64,000 bases of DNA from Weeksellaceae bacterium (GCA_022013695.1 JAKLPS010000020.1:173407-237406); one strand, 5' to 3'; positions 27,874-38,300 are shown, counted from the first letter of the stretch. Numbers and translations are program-made. Notes: generated by a model not told the origin, from the letters alone.

Positions 27874-28944
27874 ATGAGAAAATCAATCATTTTCATATTG
27901 CCAGATTTGGAAACGGGCGGCGCAGAACGCATCATCACAACTATTGCAAATCATCTTCCCAGAGGCAGATTTTCGTCGGCCATTCTATTATTGAGAAAAG
28001 AAGGTGCTTATTTGGATTTTCTTAAGCCAGACGTCGAAATTATTGACATCCAAGCGCCGAGAATTCGGCATTCATTAAAACCAATTCTGCTGGAAATCAA
28101 AAGAAGAAAACCCGATATTGTTTTTTCGGGATTTGGGGAAGTAAATGCCTATTTGTCTATGTTCATCCGGCTTTTTCCGAACACAAAATTCATTGCCAGA
28201 GAAACCAACGTTGTTTCGCAGCACGTCACGAGGAAAGAAATCAAGTTTTTCTACAAATTTTATAATAATTATGATAAAATCATAGCGCAAAGCAATGATA
28301 TGCAAACGGATCTACTGGATAATTTGGGAATTAGGAGTAATAAATTGGTCAAGATTAATAATCCCGTTGATATCGATTTTATCGAGTACAAGCTGGCACA
28401 CTCGGACAGACCTCAAGAGTTTTTGACTTCCTATAAAAACGTTGTGGCCATCGGAAATCTCTCTGCAAGGAAAGGTTTTGACAATCTTTTGAAGGTTTTT
28501 TCGCGGCTGAAAAATCAAAATATTCTACTTCATATTTTGGGCGATGGGAAGGATAGAGCAATGCTTCTGCAGATGAAAGATTTGCTGGGACTGGATCACG
28601 TTCTTTTTCACGGCAAACAGAGCAATCCTTATCGATATTTGAAATTTGCAGATCTTTTCGTGCTTTCATCCAGATATGAAGGTTTCCCCAATGTGCTTCT
28701 GGAAGCGGGCGCTTGCGGCGTTTATTCCTTAGCAAATGATTGCCCCGGGGGCATAGACGAAATCATCATGGACCAAATTAATGGCGAAATTTGCAACATC
28801 GAAGATTATGATAATTTTGCCGAAAAAATAAAGCACGCCGTCCACAGAAATGCCAACAAAGAAGACATCAAAACAACCATAAAATCTCGGTTTTCGAAAG
28901 AAATTATTATGGAGAAATATGAAGATTTGCTTTGGAATTTGTAG
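27874..28944 (+). CDS. Glycosyltransferase family 4
   Basis: A 356-residue GT-B enzyme. The N-terminal acceptor domain opens with FILPDLETGGAERIITTIANHL, typical of GT4. The C-terminal donor domain has VVAIGNLSARKGFDNLL and the EX7E-type motif SSRYEGFPNVLLEAGACG. It likely adds a hexose to cell-surface glycan; donor and acceptor cannot be read from sequence. There is no signal peptide, so it works at the inner face of the membrane. It is isolated from other polysaccharide genes and convergent with the NUDIX gene. Confidence 0.92.
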   Translation: MRKSIIFILPDLETGGAERIITTIANHLPRGRFSSAILLLRKEGAYLDFLKPDVEIIDIQAPRIRHSLKPILLEIKRRKPDIVFSGFGEVNAYLSMFIRLFPNTKFIARETNVVSQHVTRKEIKFFYKFYNNYDKIIAQSNDMQTDLLDNLGIRSNKLVKINNPVDIDFIEYKLAHSDRPQEFLTSYKNVVAIGNLSARKGFDNLLKVFSRLKNQNILLHILGDGKDRAMLLQMKDLLGLDHVLFHGKQSNPYRYLKFADLFVLSSRYEGFPNVLLEAGACGVYSLANDCPGGIDEIIMDQINGEICNIEDYDNFAEKIKHAVHRNANKEDIKTTIKSRFSKEIIMEKYEDLLWNL

Positions 28945-28984
28945 CATTTTCTAATCCCGAAGAAGTACAGCATTACAAAAAGTT

Positions 28985-29401
28985 TTACTTCACAAATTGC
29001 TCCTTTGCCATTTCGAAAACCCGTTTGTCAATCGGCAATGGGAAAGGATTGTCGCTTTCCAAAGAAAACCATTCCGTTTTTTCTATGCACGGATCCAAGA
29101 TTAACAAATCTTCCTCATTCAGGATTTCTGCGAGATAGTAGATGGTAATCAGTTGCTCATTTTCCCGAAATCGGGATACCAAAAAATCATCTTGGGTGTA
29201 GAAATGTTTCGTAATCTTAATTTCAAGATTCAGCTCCTCTTGGAATTCACGCTTCAGGCAATCGACCGTCCCTTCGCCAAATTCCAAGCCTCCTCCAGGC
29301 AATTTGAGGAGGAGATCGCCCGCATATTCCTCGTGCAAGCCAAGGATTTTGTTGTTTTTGAGGCAAAGTGCGTACACACGGATGTTAATCTTATCTATCA
29401 T
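28985..29401 (-). CDS. NUDIX hydrolase
   Basis: A 138-residue protein with a Nudix box GGLEFGEGTVDCLKREFQEE; the usual Gly before the last hydrophobic residue is Asn (EELNL), a tolerated change. It hydrolyses a nucleoside diphosphate linked to another group; the substrate is unknown. It lies 34 bases downstream of mnmD on the same strand, so cotranscription is likely. It is convergent with the glycosyltransferase, with a 40-base gap and no clear terminator. Confidence 0.9.
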   Translation of the reverse strand: MIDKINIRVYALCLKNNKILGLHEEYAGDLLLKLPGGGLEFGEGTVDCLKREFQEELNLEIKITKHFYTQDDFLVSRFRENEQLITIYYLAEILNEEDLLILDPCIEKTEWFSLESDNPFPLPIDKRVFEMAKEQFVK

Positions 29402-29435
29402 AACGCTGATTTGGAATGTCTAAATTTATGCAAAA

Positions 29436-30110
29436 TTATTTTTTCCAAGCGTTTATCATTTCTCTTTTTCCCGGAGGACCTGGTTTTTTTTCTACATCAA
29501 AGCCTAAGTCTTTGAGAGTTCTTCGCACACTTCCTTTGGACGAATAGGTGGTGAGCAACGCTCCCGATTTCATTTTAAAAGCCACAATCTCCAGCAGTTC
29601 CAGTTCCCAAAGGTCAGGTTGGACTCTTGCGCCAAAGCAATCAAAATAAACAAGATCAATGGGCGGAAGCGCCGTATTTTTGAGATCAAAAAAATCTTTT
29701 TTCAATTTGGTGAGGCTAAACTGAGGTACCAATTCGTGAGTGGCTTCCCAAGGCAGCTCGTGAATTTGGAGTGCTAAATCTTTCGTTATGGCATCCGAAA
29801 ATAATTCTGCATAGCATAATTCTGCTGCTTCCGAAAAAAAAATTGGATATTTTTCTACGCCAAAATAATTGATTTTTTGATTACTAATATTTCTCAAATA
29901 TTCATCAATTGTTACCAAAACGTTAAGACCTGTTCCAAAACCGAGTTCTAAAATATTAATTTCATAATCTGAAACCAAATTAAGTCCATGATCAATAAAG
30001 ACGTGTTTTGCCTCTTGCAAAGCGCCGTGCTTAGAATGATAAGTTTCATTTAAGTCACTGATTAATAAAGTTTTACTACCATCTTGGGTGGTAATTAATT
30101 CTCTGTTCAA
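29436..30110 (-). CDS. mnmD: tRNA 5-methylaminomethyl-2-thiouridine methyltransferase MnmD
   Basis: Stand-alone SAM-dependent methyltransferase domain that completes mnm5s2U at wobble position 34; in E. coli it is fused in MnmC. It has the SAM motif ILELGFGTGLN, the characteristic VYFDCFGARVQPDLWE and C-terminal KKPGPPGKREMI, both hallmarks of MnmD. Length 224 residues matches the single-domain form. No MnmC-type oxidoreductase is fused, as usual in Bacteroidota. It is divergent from ilvE. Confidence 0.92.
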   Translation of the reverse strand: MNRELITTQDGSKTLLISDLNETYHSKHGALQEAKHVFIDHGLNLVSDYEINILELGFGTGLNVLVTIDEYLRNISNQKINYFGVEKYPIFFSEAAELCYAELFSDAITKDLALQIHELPWEATHELVPQFSLTKLKKDFFDLKNTALPPIDLVYFDCFGARVQPDLWELELLEIVAFKMKSGALLTTYSSKGSVRRTLKDLGFDVEKKPGPPGKREMINAWKK

Positions 30111-30138
30111 AGTATTTTTTTACAAATTTAAACTAAAT

Positions 30139-30168
30139 TTTGATTATTAAATAATTATTATATATTTG
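30139..30168 (+). promoter_or_regulatory. ilvE promoter, TTTG-N18-TATATTTG
   Basis: The -33 element TTTG (30139-30142) and the -7 element TATATTTG (30161-30168) are spaced 18 bases apart, close to the Bacteroidota consensus. The start codon is 25 bases downstream. It is the best-formed promoter in the window. Confidence 0.7.
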
Positions 30169-30193
30169 TAATACCTCAATTAAAATTTAAAAA

Positions 30194-31264
30194 ATGATAA
30201 TTCAAAAATCCACAAATCCAAGAATTTCCACCTTTGATCCTCAGAATTTCTCATTCGGCACGACATTTATAGATCATATGATAATTTGTGAATATGAGAA
30301 CGGAAAATGGGGAGAGATACAGTTGATTCCTTATGGACCGATCGGTTTTACGCCAGCTATGATGGGGGTTAATTATGGTCAGGCTTGTTTTGAGGGAATG
30401 AAGGCTTATAAAGATGCCGACGGTCAAGTCTTCCTTTTTCGCCCAGAGAAGAACTTTGAACGGATTAACAAATCTGCAAAAAGGTTGGCAATTCCTGAGA
30501 TTTCCGAAGAAATGTTTATGGGTGGATTGAAAGCGCTTGTTGATATAGACAGAGAGTGGATTCCGCAAGGCGAAGGAATGTCACTTTACATTCGACCAGT
30601 TTTATTCGCAACGGAGGAAGCGCTGAAAGCCAGAATAGCCAGCAAATTTATGTTTGCCATCGTGGCGACTCCTGCCAACAGTTATTATACGGCACCAGTT
30701 TCGGTAAAAATATCGGATCACTATTCAAGGGCTGCAAATGGCGGTGTGGGCGCTACGAAAGCTGCCGGAAATTACGGCGCTTCTTTTTATCCGACGCAGA
30801 TGGCGATGGAAGAAGGCTATGACCAAATCATCTGGACAGACGACTGCTCACACGAATATTTTGAAGAAAGCGGCACGATGAATGTTTTTGTAAGAATCAA
30901 TGATACCATCTACACACCAAAAACGTCTGACAAGATCCTAGACGGAGTTACCAGAGACAGTTTCCTAAAAATCGCACGGCGAAAGGGCATCGATGTTGTG
31001 GTAGGCAATGTAAAAGTTTCGGACGTCATCGATGCTCAGAGGAATGGAACTCTGAAGGAAGTTTGGGGCGTGGGCACCGCCGTTGTTACAAGTATTTTTG
31101 CGGGCTTAGGTTATCAAGGCGAGCATTTGGAATTGCCGCAGCTTTCTGATGAAGAGAGTTTCGCCGTGCAGCTGAAGAATGACCTTCTCAATATCCAAAC
31201 CAATCGGGCTGAAGATCCTTTCGGATGGAGGGTTTTGGTAGAAGAAAACATCTATAGTGCATAG
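30194..31264 (+). CDS. ilvE: Branched-chain amino-acid aminotransferase
   Basis: A 356-residue fold-type IV PLP enzyme that interconverts Leu, Ile, Val and their 2-oxo acids. It has MMGVNYGQACFEGMKAYK, the PLP lysine in ATKAAGNYGAS, DDCSHEYFEESGTMNVFV and GVTRDSFLKIA. The layout is the BCAT type (about 355), not the 300-residue D-amino-acid type. Cytoplasmic. It has a clear promoter and terminator as a single-gene unit. Confidence 0.95.
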   Translation: MIIQKSTNPRISTFDPQNFSFGTTFIDHMIICEYENGKWGEIQLIPYGPIGFTPAMMGVNYGQACFEGMKAYKDADGQVFLFRPEKNFERINKSAKRLAIPEISEEMFMGGLKALVDIDREWIPQGEGMSLYIRPVLFATEEALKARIASKFMFAIVATPANSYYTAPVSVKISDHYSRAANGGVGATKAAGNYGASFYPTQMAMEEGYDQIIWTDDCSHEYFEESGTMNVFVRINDTIYTPKTSDKILDGVTRDSFLKIARRKGIDVVVGNVKVSDVIDAQRNGTLKEVWGVGTAVVTSIFAGLGYQGEHLELPQLSDEESFAVQLKNDLLNIQTNRAEDPFGWRVLVEENIYSA

Positions 31265-31290
31265 AATTAAATAAATTGTAAAGTGAAAGG

Positions 31291-31320
31291 AAAAACCGGA
31301 AAATATCTTCCGGTTTTTGT
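31291..31320 (+). terminator. Terminator of ilvE
   Basis: The 11-bp perfect stem AAAAACCGGAA / TTCCGGTTTTT with a 6-base loop, followed by TGTTTTTG, lies 26 bases past the stop. Confidence 0.88.
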
Positions 31321-31385
31321 TTTTGATGCCAATTAATTCTACGAAAATTCTTAATTTTGCCCAAGTTTTTTGATGCCTGCACCAT

Positions 31386-31901
31386 ATGAAAGCAACATTT
31401 TTTTTGTTCTCCTTACTGTTCATAGTAGCTTGTGCAAAGCAAAATCCAGTCCCCCAAGGTTCTGGAGAGCAGCTTATGACAGACAGCGAAATGGAAGTTT
31501 CCAAAAATAGGACGAAAGATCTCAATACCTTGGAAAGGAATCAAATCCAAGATTGGATCGAGTCGCAAAAGGTCAAATATTTCCCGATGGGAATGAACTA
31601 TTGGGTCAATATTGAAGGTCTAGAACGATTGCCCCGCAAAAATAATGGCAGCAAAGTTTCCTACCAATATGATATTTATGATTTTGACCGAACTAAATTA
31701 TATCAATATCCCCTTGGGAATGATAGTGTAGAATTCGGACACTTCAAGGAGATGGATGCCGTAGAAGATGTGATCCGATATTTGCAAAAAGGGCAAGAAG
31801 CCGAGATTCTCGTGCCTTCGGTCTTGGCTTATGGCACCTATGGCGACGGCAAAAAAATCAGCAACGATATGCCGCTCATCATCAAAGTAAAAGTATTATA
31901 A
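31386..31901 (+). CDS. gldI: GldI-like FKBP-type peptidyl-prolyl isomerase lipoprotein
   Basis: The lipobox LFIVAC puts lipidation near Cys16. The 171-residue product has a linker, then a single FKBP fold (GSKVSYQYDIYDFDRTKLY, DAVEDVIRYLQKGQEAEILVPSVLAYGTYGDG). Several active-site aromatics of canonical FKBPs are absent, as in the gliding-motility protein GldI, so I call it GldI-like with moderate certainty. GldI is needed for gliding and type IX secretion in Flavobacterium johnsoniae. A -7-like box TAATTTTG lies at 31352-31359. The next gene, 21 bases on, encodes a second isomerase lipoprotein. Confidence 0.75.
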   Translation: MKATFFLFSLLFIVACAKQNPVPQGSGEQLMTDSEMEVSKNRTKDLNTLERNQIQDWIESQKVKYFPMGMNYWVNIEGLERLPRKNNGSKVSYQYDIYDFDRTKLYQYPLGNDSVEFGHFKEMDAVEDVIRYLQKGQEAEILVPSVLAYGTYGDGKKISNDMPLIIKVKVL

Positions 31902-31922
31902 CAAACGATTATCAAATCAACT

Positions 31923-33020
31923 ATGAAAAAAATTATAGCATTTTCTATAACATTATTAACTTTATTAAATTGTAAAACATTGGAAATAGACAAAGAAGTT
32001 TATAAAAGTCTGCCCGACGGACTCTACGGAAATTTTGTAACAAGCAAAGGCGAAATTCTGGTAAAATTCGAAGATGAGAAATCTCCTGTCACAGTGGCTA
32101 ATTTTGTGGGGCTTGCAGAAGGAAAAATTGAAAACAAAGCCAATAAAAAAGGTGAGCCGTTCTACGACGGCACGATTTTCCATAGAGTCATCAAGGATTT
32201 TATGATCCAAGGAGGCGACCCAACAGGTACAGGAACTGGAGATCCTGGATACAAATTTGCCGACGAAAAGAACGATCTGAAACATACTGGAAAAGGGATT
32301 TTGTCGATGGCGAATTCTGGACCAAATACCAACGGCTCGCAATTCTTTATTACAGAAATTGCGACGCCGTGGCTCGACGGAAAACATACCATCTTCGGAA
32401 AAGTGGTGAAGGGTGAAGCCACTATCGATTCTATTGCAAACGTGGAAAAGGGACCTCAGGACCAACCAAAAACCGATGTTGTCTTGACAAAAGTTACAAT
32501 CTTCGGCAAAGGCGATGCCTACAAGCATTACGATGCTGCGAAAATATTCGCCGAAGGCAAAGGCAAAATCGAAGAAAGGAATAAAACATACCTCGCCAAA
32601 GCGGAAGCTGAAAAGGCCAAAAAACTGGCCGAATTTGCCGCAAACCAAGAAAAATTGGTGAACGAAATGAAAGCCGGAATGCAATCTACACCATCCGGAT
32701 TGTTCTACAAAATTACGAAGACCAGTTCTGGCGCCAATCCAACGCCCGGCCAGACTGTGGCTGTGCATTACGCGGGAAAACTGATTAATGGAGAAGAGTT
32801 CGACAATTCTTTTAAAAGAAATGCGCCAATTGATTTTCCAGTGGGCGTTGGCCAAGTAATCAAAGGTTGGGACGAGGGCATTTTGCTTTTGAAAGAAGGG
32901 GAAACCGCTACGTTGCTCATTCCTCCAGCTTTAGCTTACGGCGAAAGAGGAGCCGGCGGCGTAATTCCGCCCAATGCCTGGTTGGTTTTCGACGTAGAGC
33001 TGGTGAAGATTGAAAAATAA
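31923..33020 (+). CDS. Lipoprotein with cyclophilin and FKBP isomerase domains
   Basis: The lipobox TLLNC places it in the envelope. Residues about 40-200 are a cyclophilin domain (GEPFYDGTIFHRVIKDFMIQG, NGSQFFIT). A charged helical linker of about 60 residues (EERNKTYLAKAEAEKAKKLAEF) leads to an FKBP domain at about 250-365 (GQTVAVHYAGKLINGEEFDNSF, VGQVIKGWDEGILLLKEGETATLLIPPALAYGE). Both domains look catalytically intact. Likely a periplasmic or surface folding catalyst for exported proteins. This cyclophilin-linker-FKBP order is known in Bacteroidota. It is probably cotranscribed with the GldI-like gene. Confidence 0.93.
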   Translation: MKKIIAFSITLLTLLNCKTLEIDKEVYKSLPDGLYGNFVTSKGEILVKFEDEKSPVTVANFVGLAEGKIENKANKKGEPFYDGTIFHRVIKDFMIQGGDPTGTGTGDPGYKFADEKNDLKHTGKGILSMANSGPNTNGSQFFITEIATPWLDGKHTIFGKVVKGEATIDSIANVEKGPQDQPKTDVVLTKVTIFGKGDAYKHYDAAKIFAEGKGKIEERNKTYLAKAEAEKAKKLAEFAANQEKLVNEMKAGMQSTPSGLFYKITKTSSGANPTPGQTVAVHYAGKLINGEEFDNSFKRNAPIDFPVGVGQVIKGWDEGILLLKEGETATLLIPPALAYGERGAGGVIPPNAWLVFDVELVKIEK

Positions 33021-33239
33021 TATGGTTAAATAAAACCGAAGATAGACTTCGTCGTGATGTCGCGGTTAGATTGCTAAAGTCAAAACTTCTTTATGGTTCT
33101 TCCGTAGAGATTTGACTAGAGCTTCTACACCGTTTGAATACAATTTTGGACTATATATCCATCGATATACCACTGCAAAATGGAATCAAAAAATGCAGTT
33201 AAGAGTTATGCTTAGGTGTGTCGCTCGTCATCGTAATCA

Positions 33240-34130
33240 TTACTTTTCGCGATATTGCATAGGCGTCAACCCAACTCTGTTCTTGAAATAGGCGCCGAAG
33301 AAAGAAGCATTGGCAAATTCTAACTGAAGTGCGATTTGGGCGACTGTCATTTCCGAACTTTTCAGCAATGCCTTAGCAGCCATTATGACCATTTCGTCGA
33401 TCCATTCCAGCACAGATTTTCCGCTTGTTTCTTTGATGATTTTGGCAAAATATTTGGGTGTTAGGTACAATTCATCAGCATAAAATTTTACGCTGCGTTT
33501 GGTTTTGTAGTGTTCAAAGAGCAAAGTCATAAAGCGCAGATGGATATCCTCTTTCCTATTCTTAGCTTTTGCCGTTTCTGCTATGTTGGCGTCGTAAAGC
33601 TGCAATATCTGGTAGATAAGTGCATACAGAAAATTCTTGATTACATCTTCTCTGTATGCAATATTCTTTTGATATTGATTGACTATAAGCCGATGGACAG
33701 TCAGCAAATCCTCAAATATTTCTCGATCCAGATACAGACAACTTTGTTCTTCAACCGCCTTGATGATATAAACCAATTGGGTTGAAAGCCTGATGTTGGA
33801 AATAAAATCAAAGGTAAAAAACAGAAACTCGACCTCCAAGTCCTCACTTTTTTCCAATATCTGTATAATACTGTTGTGCGCAGCAATGATCAGTGTATTT
33901 TCATAAACCTCGTGTTCCGTAAGGTTTATTTTGACCTTGGCCTTTCCTTTTACACAAAACACAAATGCAATTCCATCTAAAATATGGGGATAATCGAAAT
34001 CAAACGAATGATCTTGCAAGACATTCGGGTTTTTTGAAACAATAAAATCACTGAGTTCTGCAATCACATTTAAGTGAAGCTGTCTCGCAAAGTGTTCTAT
34101 GGAAATCCTATTATAATCTTCCTTCTTCAT
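33240..34130 (-). CDS. AraC-family transcriptional regulator
   Basis: A 296-residue protein. The N-terminal cupin-like sensor region (about 30-170) is followed by a C-terminal pair of helix-turn-helix motifs: KFYADELYLTPKYFAKIIKETSGKSV, then VAQIALQLEFANASFFGAYFKNRVGLTPMQYR. It is divergent from the RND operon with a 132-base intergenic region, so it most likely controls that operon. A 12-bp palindrome lies just upstream of its start. The inducer is unknown. Confidence 0.92.
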   Translation of the reverse strand: MKKEDYNRISIEHFARQLHLNVIAELSDFIVSKNPNVLQDHSFDFDYPHILDGIAFVFCVKGKAKVKINLTEHEVYENTLIIAAHNSIIQILEKSEDLEVEFLFFTFDFISNIRLSTQLVYIIKAVEEQSCLYLDREIFEDLLTVHRLIVNQYQKNIAYREDVIKNFLYALIYQILQLYDANIAETAKAKNRKEDIHLRFMTLLFEHYKTKRSVKFYADELYLTPKYFAKIIKETSGKSVLEWIDEMVIMAAKALLKSSEMTVAQIALQLEFANASFFGAYFKNRVGLTPMQYREK

Positions 34131-34142
34131 CTCTATTCTTAA

Positions 34143-34162
34143 TAATGATCATTACAAATGTA
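34143..34162 (-). promoter_or_regulatory. Promoter box and palindrome between araC-type gene and RND operon
   Basis: The minus-strand TACATTTG (34162-34155) fits the -7 consensus for the AraC-family gene. Right after it, at the expected transcription start, is the perfect palindrome TAATGATCATTA (34143-34154), a possible regulator site. Confidence 0.4.
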
Positions 34163-34262
34163 CAAAAAAACGACCTTTTGAACATCATTGAAGAAAAATT
34201 GATTTTAAATGTGGTACTTCTTATTCGGAACTTCGTGCAAACAAATATTTAATAGCAAAAAT

Positions 34263-35312
34263 ATGAATAAAACAGCGTTTTCCTTAGCAAAAACCATCAG
34301 AATATTATCCTTTGCATTGATCCTCTTCTCCTGCTCTTCAAAGGAAGAAAAAAATGAAGCCAAAGCCGTTCCTGTAACTGTGCTGACCATTAAATCCGAA
34401 AACCGAATTTATCCACAGGAATACATCGGCATCGTAGAAAGCGAAAATGCAGTAGATGTGAGTTTTTTGGTGGTGGGTACTATTGAACAGCTCTATGCCA
34501 ATGAAGGACAAAAAATATCCAAAGGACAATTGTTGGGGCGGCTGAATACCGTTTCTTTCAAAAATGCACACGACCTGACGGTGGCCTCACTCAAACAGGC
34601 GGAAGATGCTTTCAAAAGAATGTCGGCTATGTACAAAAGCAAGAGCTTGCCCGAAATTCAATACATCGATGCCCAAACCAAATTGCAACAAGCCCGATCT
34701 AGCGAGGCCATCGCCCGAAAAAATCTTCAGGATTGCAACCTCTATGCTCCGCAGTCGGGTGTCATTGGCAGGCGCTATCTGGAACCTGGAGCCAACGTGA
34801 TGCCCGGAACACCTGTTTACAATATTATGGACATCAGCAGTGTAAAAATAAAAACAGCCATTCCTGAAGGAGAAATCTCAGGAATCCGCACAGGAAGCAG
34901 AAGCCGAGAAAAAATATCTGCTCTAAACGATGAAACATTTGAAGGACAAGTCATCGAAAAGGGAGTGGCCGCTAATCCCATTTCTCATACTTACGATATA
35001 AAAATCAAAATCAACAATACTGCCGGGAAAATAATGCCTGGTATGGTATGCAAAACCTATTTGGATAATGGCAACAATTCTGAAAGGGGGAGCATCATTG
35101 TTCCAATAAAAGCGGTACAGGTTGATTTTTCAGAAAAGCGTTTCGTTTGGTTGAAAGATAAGCAAAACAGAGCATTTTATAGAGAAGTAACACTGGGGCA
35201 TCTGGCGGATAACGGCGTACAAATCATCAACGGCCTGCAGGAAGGCGACCAATTGATGACCTCTGGTTATCAAAATATTAGTAGAGGAACTTGGGTAAGC
35301 GTCAAAAAATAA
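34263..35312 (+). CDS. RND efflux periplasmic adaptor (membrane fusion) lipoprotein
   Basis: Periplasmic adaptor linking the inner-membrane pump to TolC. I chose ATG 34263 because it gives a proper lipoprotein signal (MNKTAFSLAKTIRILSFALILFSC); an upstream ATG at 34209 would add 18 unlikely residues. The domain order is membrane-proximal beta, lipoyl halves (NEGQKISKGQLLGRLN, YAPQSGVIGRRYLEPGANV), helical hairpin and beta-barrel. It has 349 residues. It is the first gene of the operon adaptor-pump-patatin-TolC; the pump starts 10 bases later. Confidence 0.93.
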   Translation: MNKTAFSLAKTIRILSFALILFSCSSKEEKNEAKAVPVTVLTIKSENRIYPQEYIGIVESENAVDVSFLVVGTIEQLYANEGQKISKGQLLGRLNTVSFKNAHDLTVASLKQAEDAFKRMSAMYKSKSLPEIQYIDAQTKLQQARSSEAIARKNLQDCNLYAPQSGVIGRRYLEPGANVMPGTPVYNIMDISSVKIKTAIPEGEISGIRTGSRSREKISALNDETFEGQVIEKGVAANPISHTYDIKIKINNTAGKIMPGMVCKTYLDNGNNSERGSIIVPIKAVQVDFSEKRFVWLKDKQNRAFYREVTLGHLADNGVQIINGLQEGDQLMTSGYQNISRGTWVSVKK

Positions 35313-35322
35313 CACCAAGAAA

Positions 35323-38300
35323 ATGGAACAAAAGAAAGAACATACAGGCTTCATAGCCCTCGCAATGAAGTACAACAAAATCGTGCTTCTGCTCGTTAGC
35401 ACAATGGTGATTTGCGGTATTTTTGCGCTGTACAAAATGCCGAAACAAGAGTTCCCGGTTTTTACCATTCGTCAAGGCGTAGTAGTCGGCGTATATCCTG
35501 GTGCTACCTCGTCCGAAGTAGAAGAACAACTGGCGAAGCCGTTAGAAAAATTCTTGTTTACATACAAAGAAGTCAAAAAAGCTAAGACTTACTCGCAGTC
35601 TCGCGACGGTATCGTCTATGTATTTGTAGAACTGAATGATGAAGTAAAAAACAAAGATGAAGTCTGGTCCAAAATAAAACACGGACTATCTACTTTTAAG
35701 ATGCAGTTGCCCTCTGGCGTGTTGGCTTTGATTGCCAATGATGATTTCGGTGACACCTCAGCACTCCTCATTGCTTTGGAATCCGACACCAAAACTTATC
35801 GGCAGCTGAAAACCTATTTGGAAACCTTAGAAGACAAGCTCCGCACCGTAGAATCGGTTTCCAACGTACGCCGCTACGGAATGCAGAACGAACAGCTTAG
35901 CATTTATGTGGACAAAGAAAAAGTGGCAAGCTACGGCATCAATATTTACAGCCTCTACCAAACCTTGTTGACCAAAGGAATGATTGGACCAGCGGGCAAG
36001 ATCGATAATGATGAAATGGTGATTCCCATTCATATCGCACGGCCGTTTGCTTCCGAACGCGATTTGGAAGAACAAATCGTCTATTCCGATCCACAAGGCA
36101 ATCACATCCGCCTGAAAGATGTGGCAAAAGTGGTTCGCGAATATCCCGAAGCCACCAGCTACACCATCAGCAATGGCAAAAAATGTGTGATCCTCTCTAC
36201 CGAAATGCGCGAAGGCTACAACATCGTGCAATACGGTAAAGATGTGGAAGTGATAATGAAAGAATTTGAAAAAAACTTACCCAGCGATGTGAAGGTATTC
36301 CGAATAGCAGACCAGCCGAAGGTTGTAGCGGATTCTATCGATACCTTTCTTAAAGAATTGGCAACAGCCATTATTGCCGTGGTTTTGGTGGTTATGTTCT
36401 TATTGCCAATCCGAGTGGCAGGTGTAGCTGCTTCCACCATTCCTATTTCTATTTTTATCTCCCTGGCGGTGATGTACCTTTTCGGGATAGAACTCAACAC
36501 GGTTACTCTGGCTGCGTTGGTAGTAGTGCTCGGTATGATTGTGGACAATTCTATCGTCATTGTGGACAGCTACCTCGATATGCTGGACCAAGGAATTCCC
36601 CGTCGGGATGCCGCCATCAGAAGTGCCAATATATATTTTAAGGCCATTCTGTCGGCTACGCTGGCTATTGGGATAACGTTCTTCCCATTCCTTTTCACAC
36701 TTACGGGTCAACTTTACGATTTCGTCTTGTCTTTTCCGTGGACGATACTTATCTCCTTGAGTACCTCCCTTGCTGTGGCCGTTCTGTTCGTTCCGTTCTT
36801 GCAATACAAGATTATTACCAAAGGCTTACATTCCGAACACAACAAAAATCAAAAAAACAGATCGTTTCTTGATTATGTGCAACATATTTATGATCAGCTG
36901 CTGAAGAAAGTTTTTCAGTTTCCAAAGATTTCTCTTTCTCTTGGCATCCTATCGGTTTTGATTGGCGCGGTAATGTTCCTTTTTCTGCCGCTGAAACTCA
37001 TGCCAATTGCTGAGCGAAACCAGTTTGCTGTGGAGATTTACCTGCCACAAGGAAGTTCCTTGCATCAAACTGAAAAAATCGCCAACGATTTGAGCCAAAT
37101 ATTGGGCAAAGATCAGCGTATAAAATCCATTACCAGTTTTATCGGCACCGGTTCTCCGCGTTTCCACACCTCCTATGCTCCAAAAATAGGCGGTCCTAAC
37201 TTTGCCCAGTTCATCGTCAATACAGAATCGAACGAAGCCACTGAAGAAATCCTCGATGAGTACACTACTAAATATGCGCATTATTACCCCAACGCTTATG
37301 TAAAGTTCAAGCAATTGGACTACCAAATTGGTGTGGATGCCGATGTAGAAGTGCGGCTAAGCGGCGACAATATTTCTGATCTGAAAGAAATTGCAGGAAA
37401 AATAGTATCTGAAGCAGGAAAAATGGACGAACCAATTCGCGTTTATACCAATTATGAAGAAATATTGCCTGATGTCCGCGTGGCTTTAGACCCTGTGGAA
37501 TCTAATCGCTTAGGCATTAGCGAGGGCATCTTGGGCGTAGGATTGGCTTCGCGATTTGGCGGAATGCCCATTACCACCGTTTGGGAAAATGATTACCAGC
37601 TTCCTGTGGTACTGAAATCCAAATGGGAACACAAGGATCCTGTAGCAGGCGATGTGGAAAAAGAATATATTTCGGGACTATTTTCTCCGGCTGTACCACT
37701 AAGGCAAGTGGCCAAAATCTCCACCGAATGGAACGAAGGGCAGATTGTTCGCCGCAATGGCGTACGCACCTTGTCGGTTTACATCGATTTGAAACGGGGA
37801 GAAAAAGTAAATAAAATGCAAGCCCGAATCGAGGATTTGATGAGCGGTATGGAAGACGAAATCAAAGCTAAAAACATCACAGTTTCTTACGGTGGCGTCA
37901 AAGATTCTAATAATGAAATCTTGCCAAAATTAGCAACTTCGCTGATGATGTCTATCGCCATTATATTTTTTATTCTTGTATTCCACTTCAAAAATATAAC
38001 CTTAGCATCACTGGTGTTTTCTTCTACTTTGTTCAGCATTTTCGGAACTGCTTTCGGGATCTGGGTGATGGGATTAGATTTCAGCGTCACAGCGATATTG
38101 GGCGTGGTAAGTTTGATTGGAATCATTGTCCGAAACGGAATCATTATGTACGATTATATCGAAGAATTGCGGAGCAAAGAAAATATTTCCGTCCTTGATG
38201 CCTGTATAGATGCGGGAAAACGCAGAATGCGTCCTATATTATTGACTTGTCTGGCAGCATCTATGGGCGTTGTCCCAATGATTATCAGCAATAGTCCACT

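Noticed and set aside
31965..32855. A 296-codon minus-strand open frame over the cyclophilin-FKBP gene
   Set aside because: It is fully antisense to a gene with clear domains, and its residues are rich in Phe, Cys and Arg as expected for antisense translation.
33021..33239. Possible small gene or RNA in the 219-base gap before the AraC gene
   Set aside because: No open frame of convincing composition, promoter pair or strong hairpin was found; only a 5-bp stem (CGAAG/CTTCG) near 33037.
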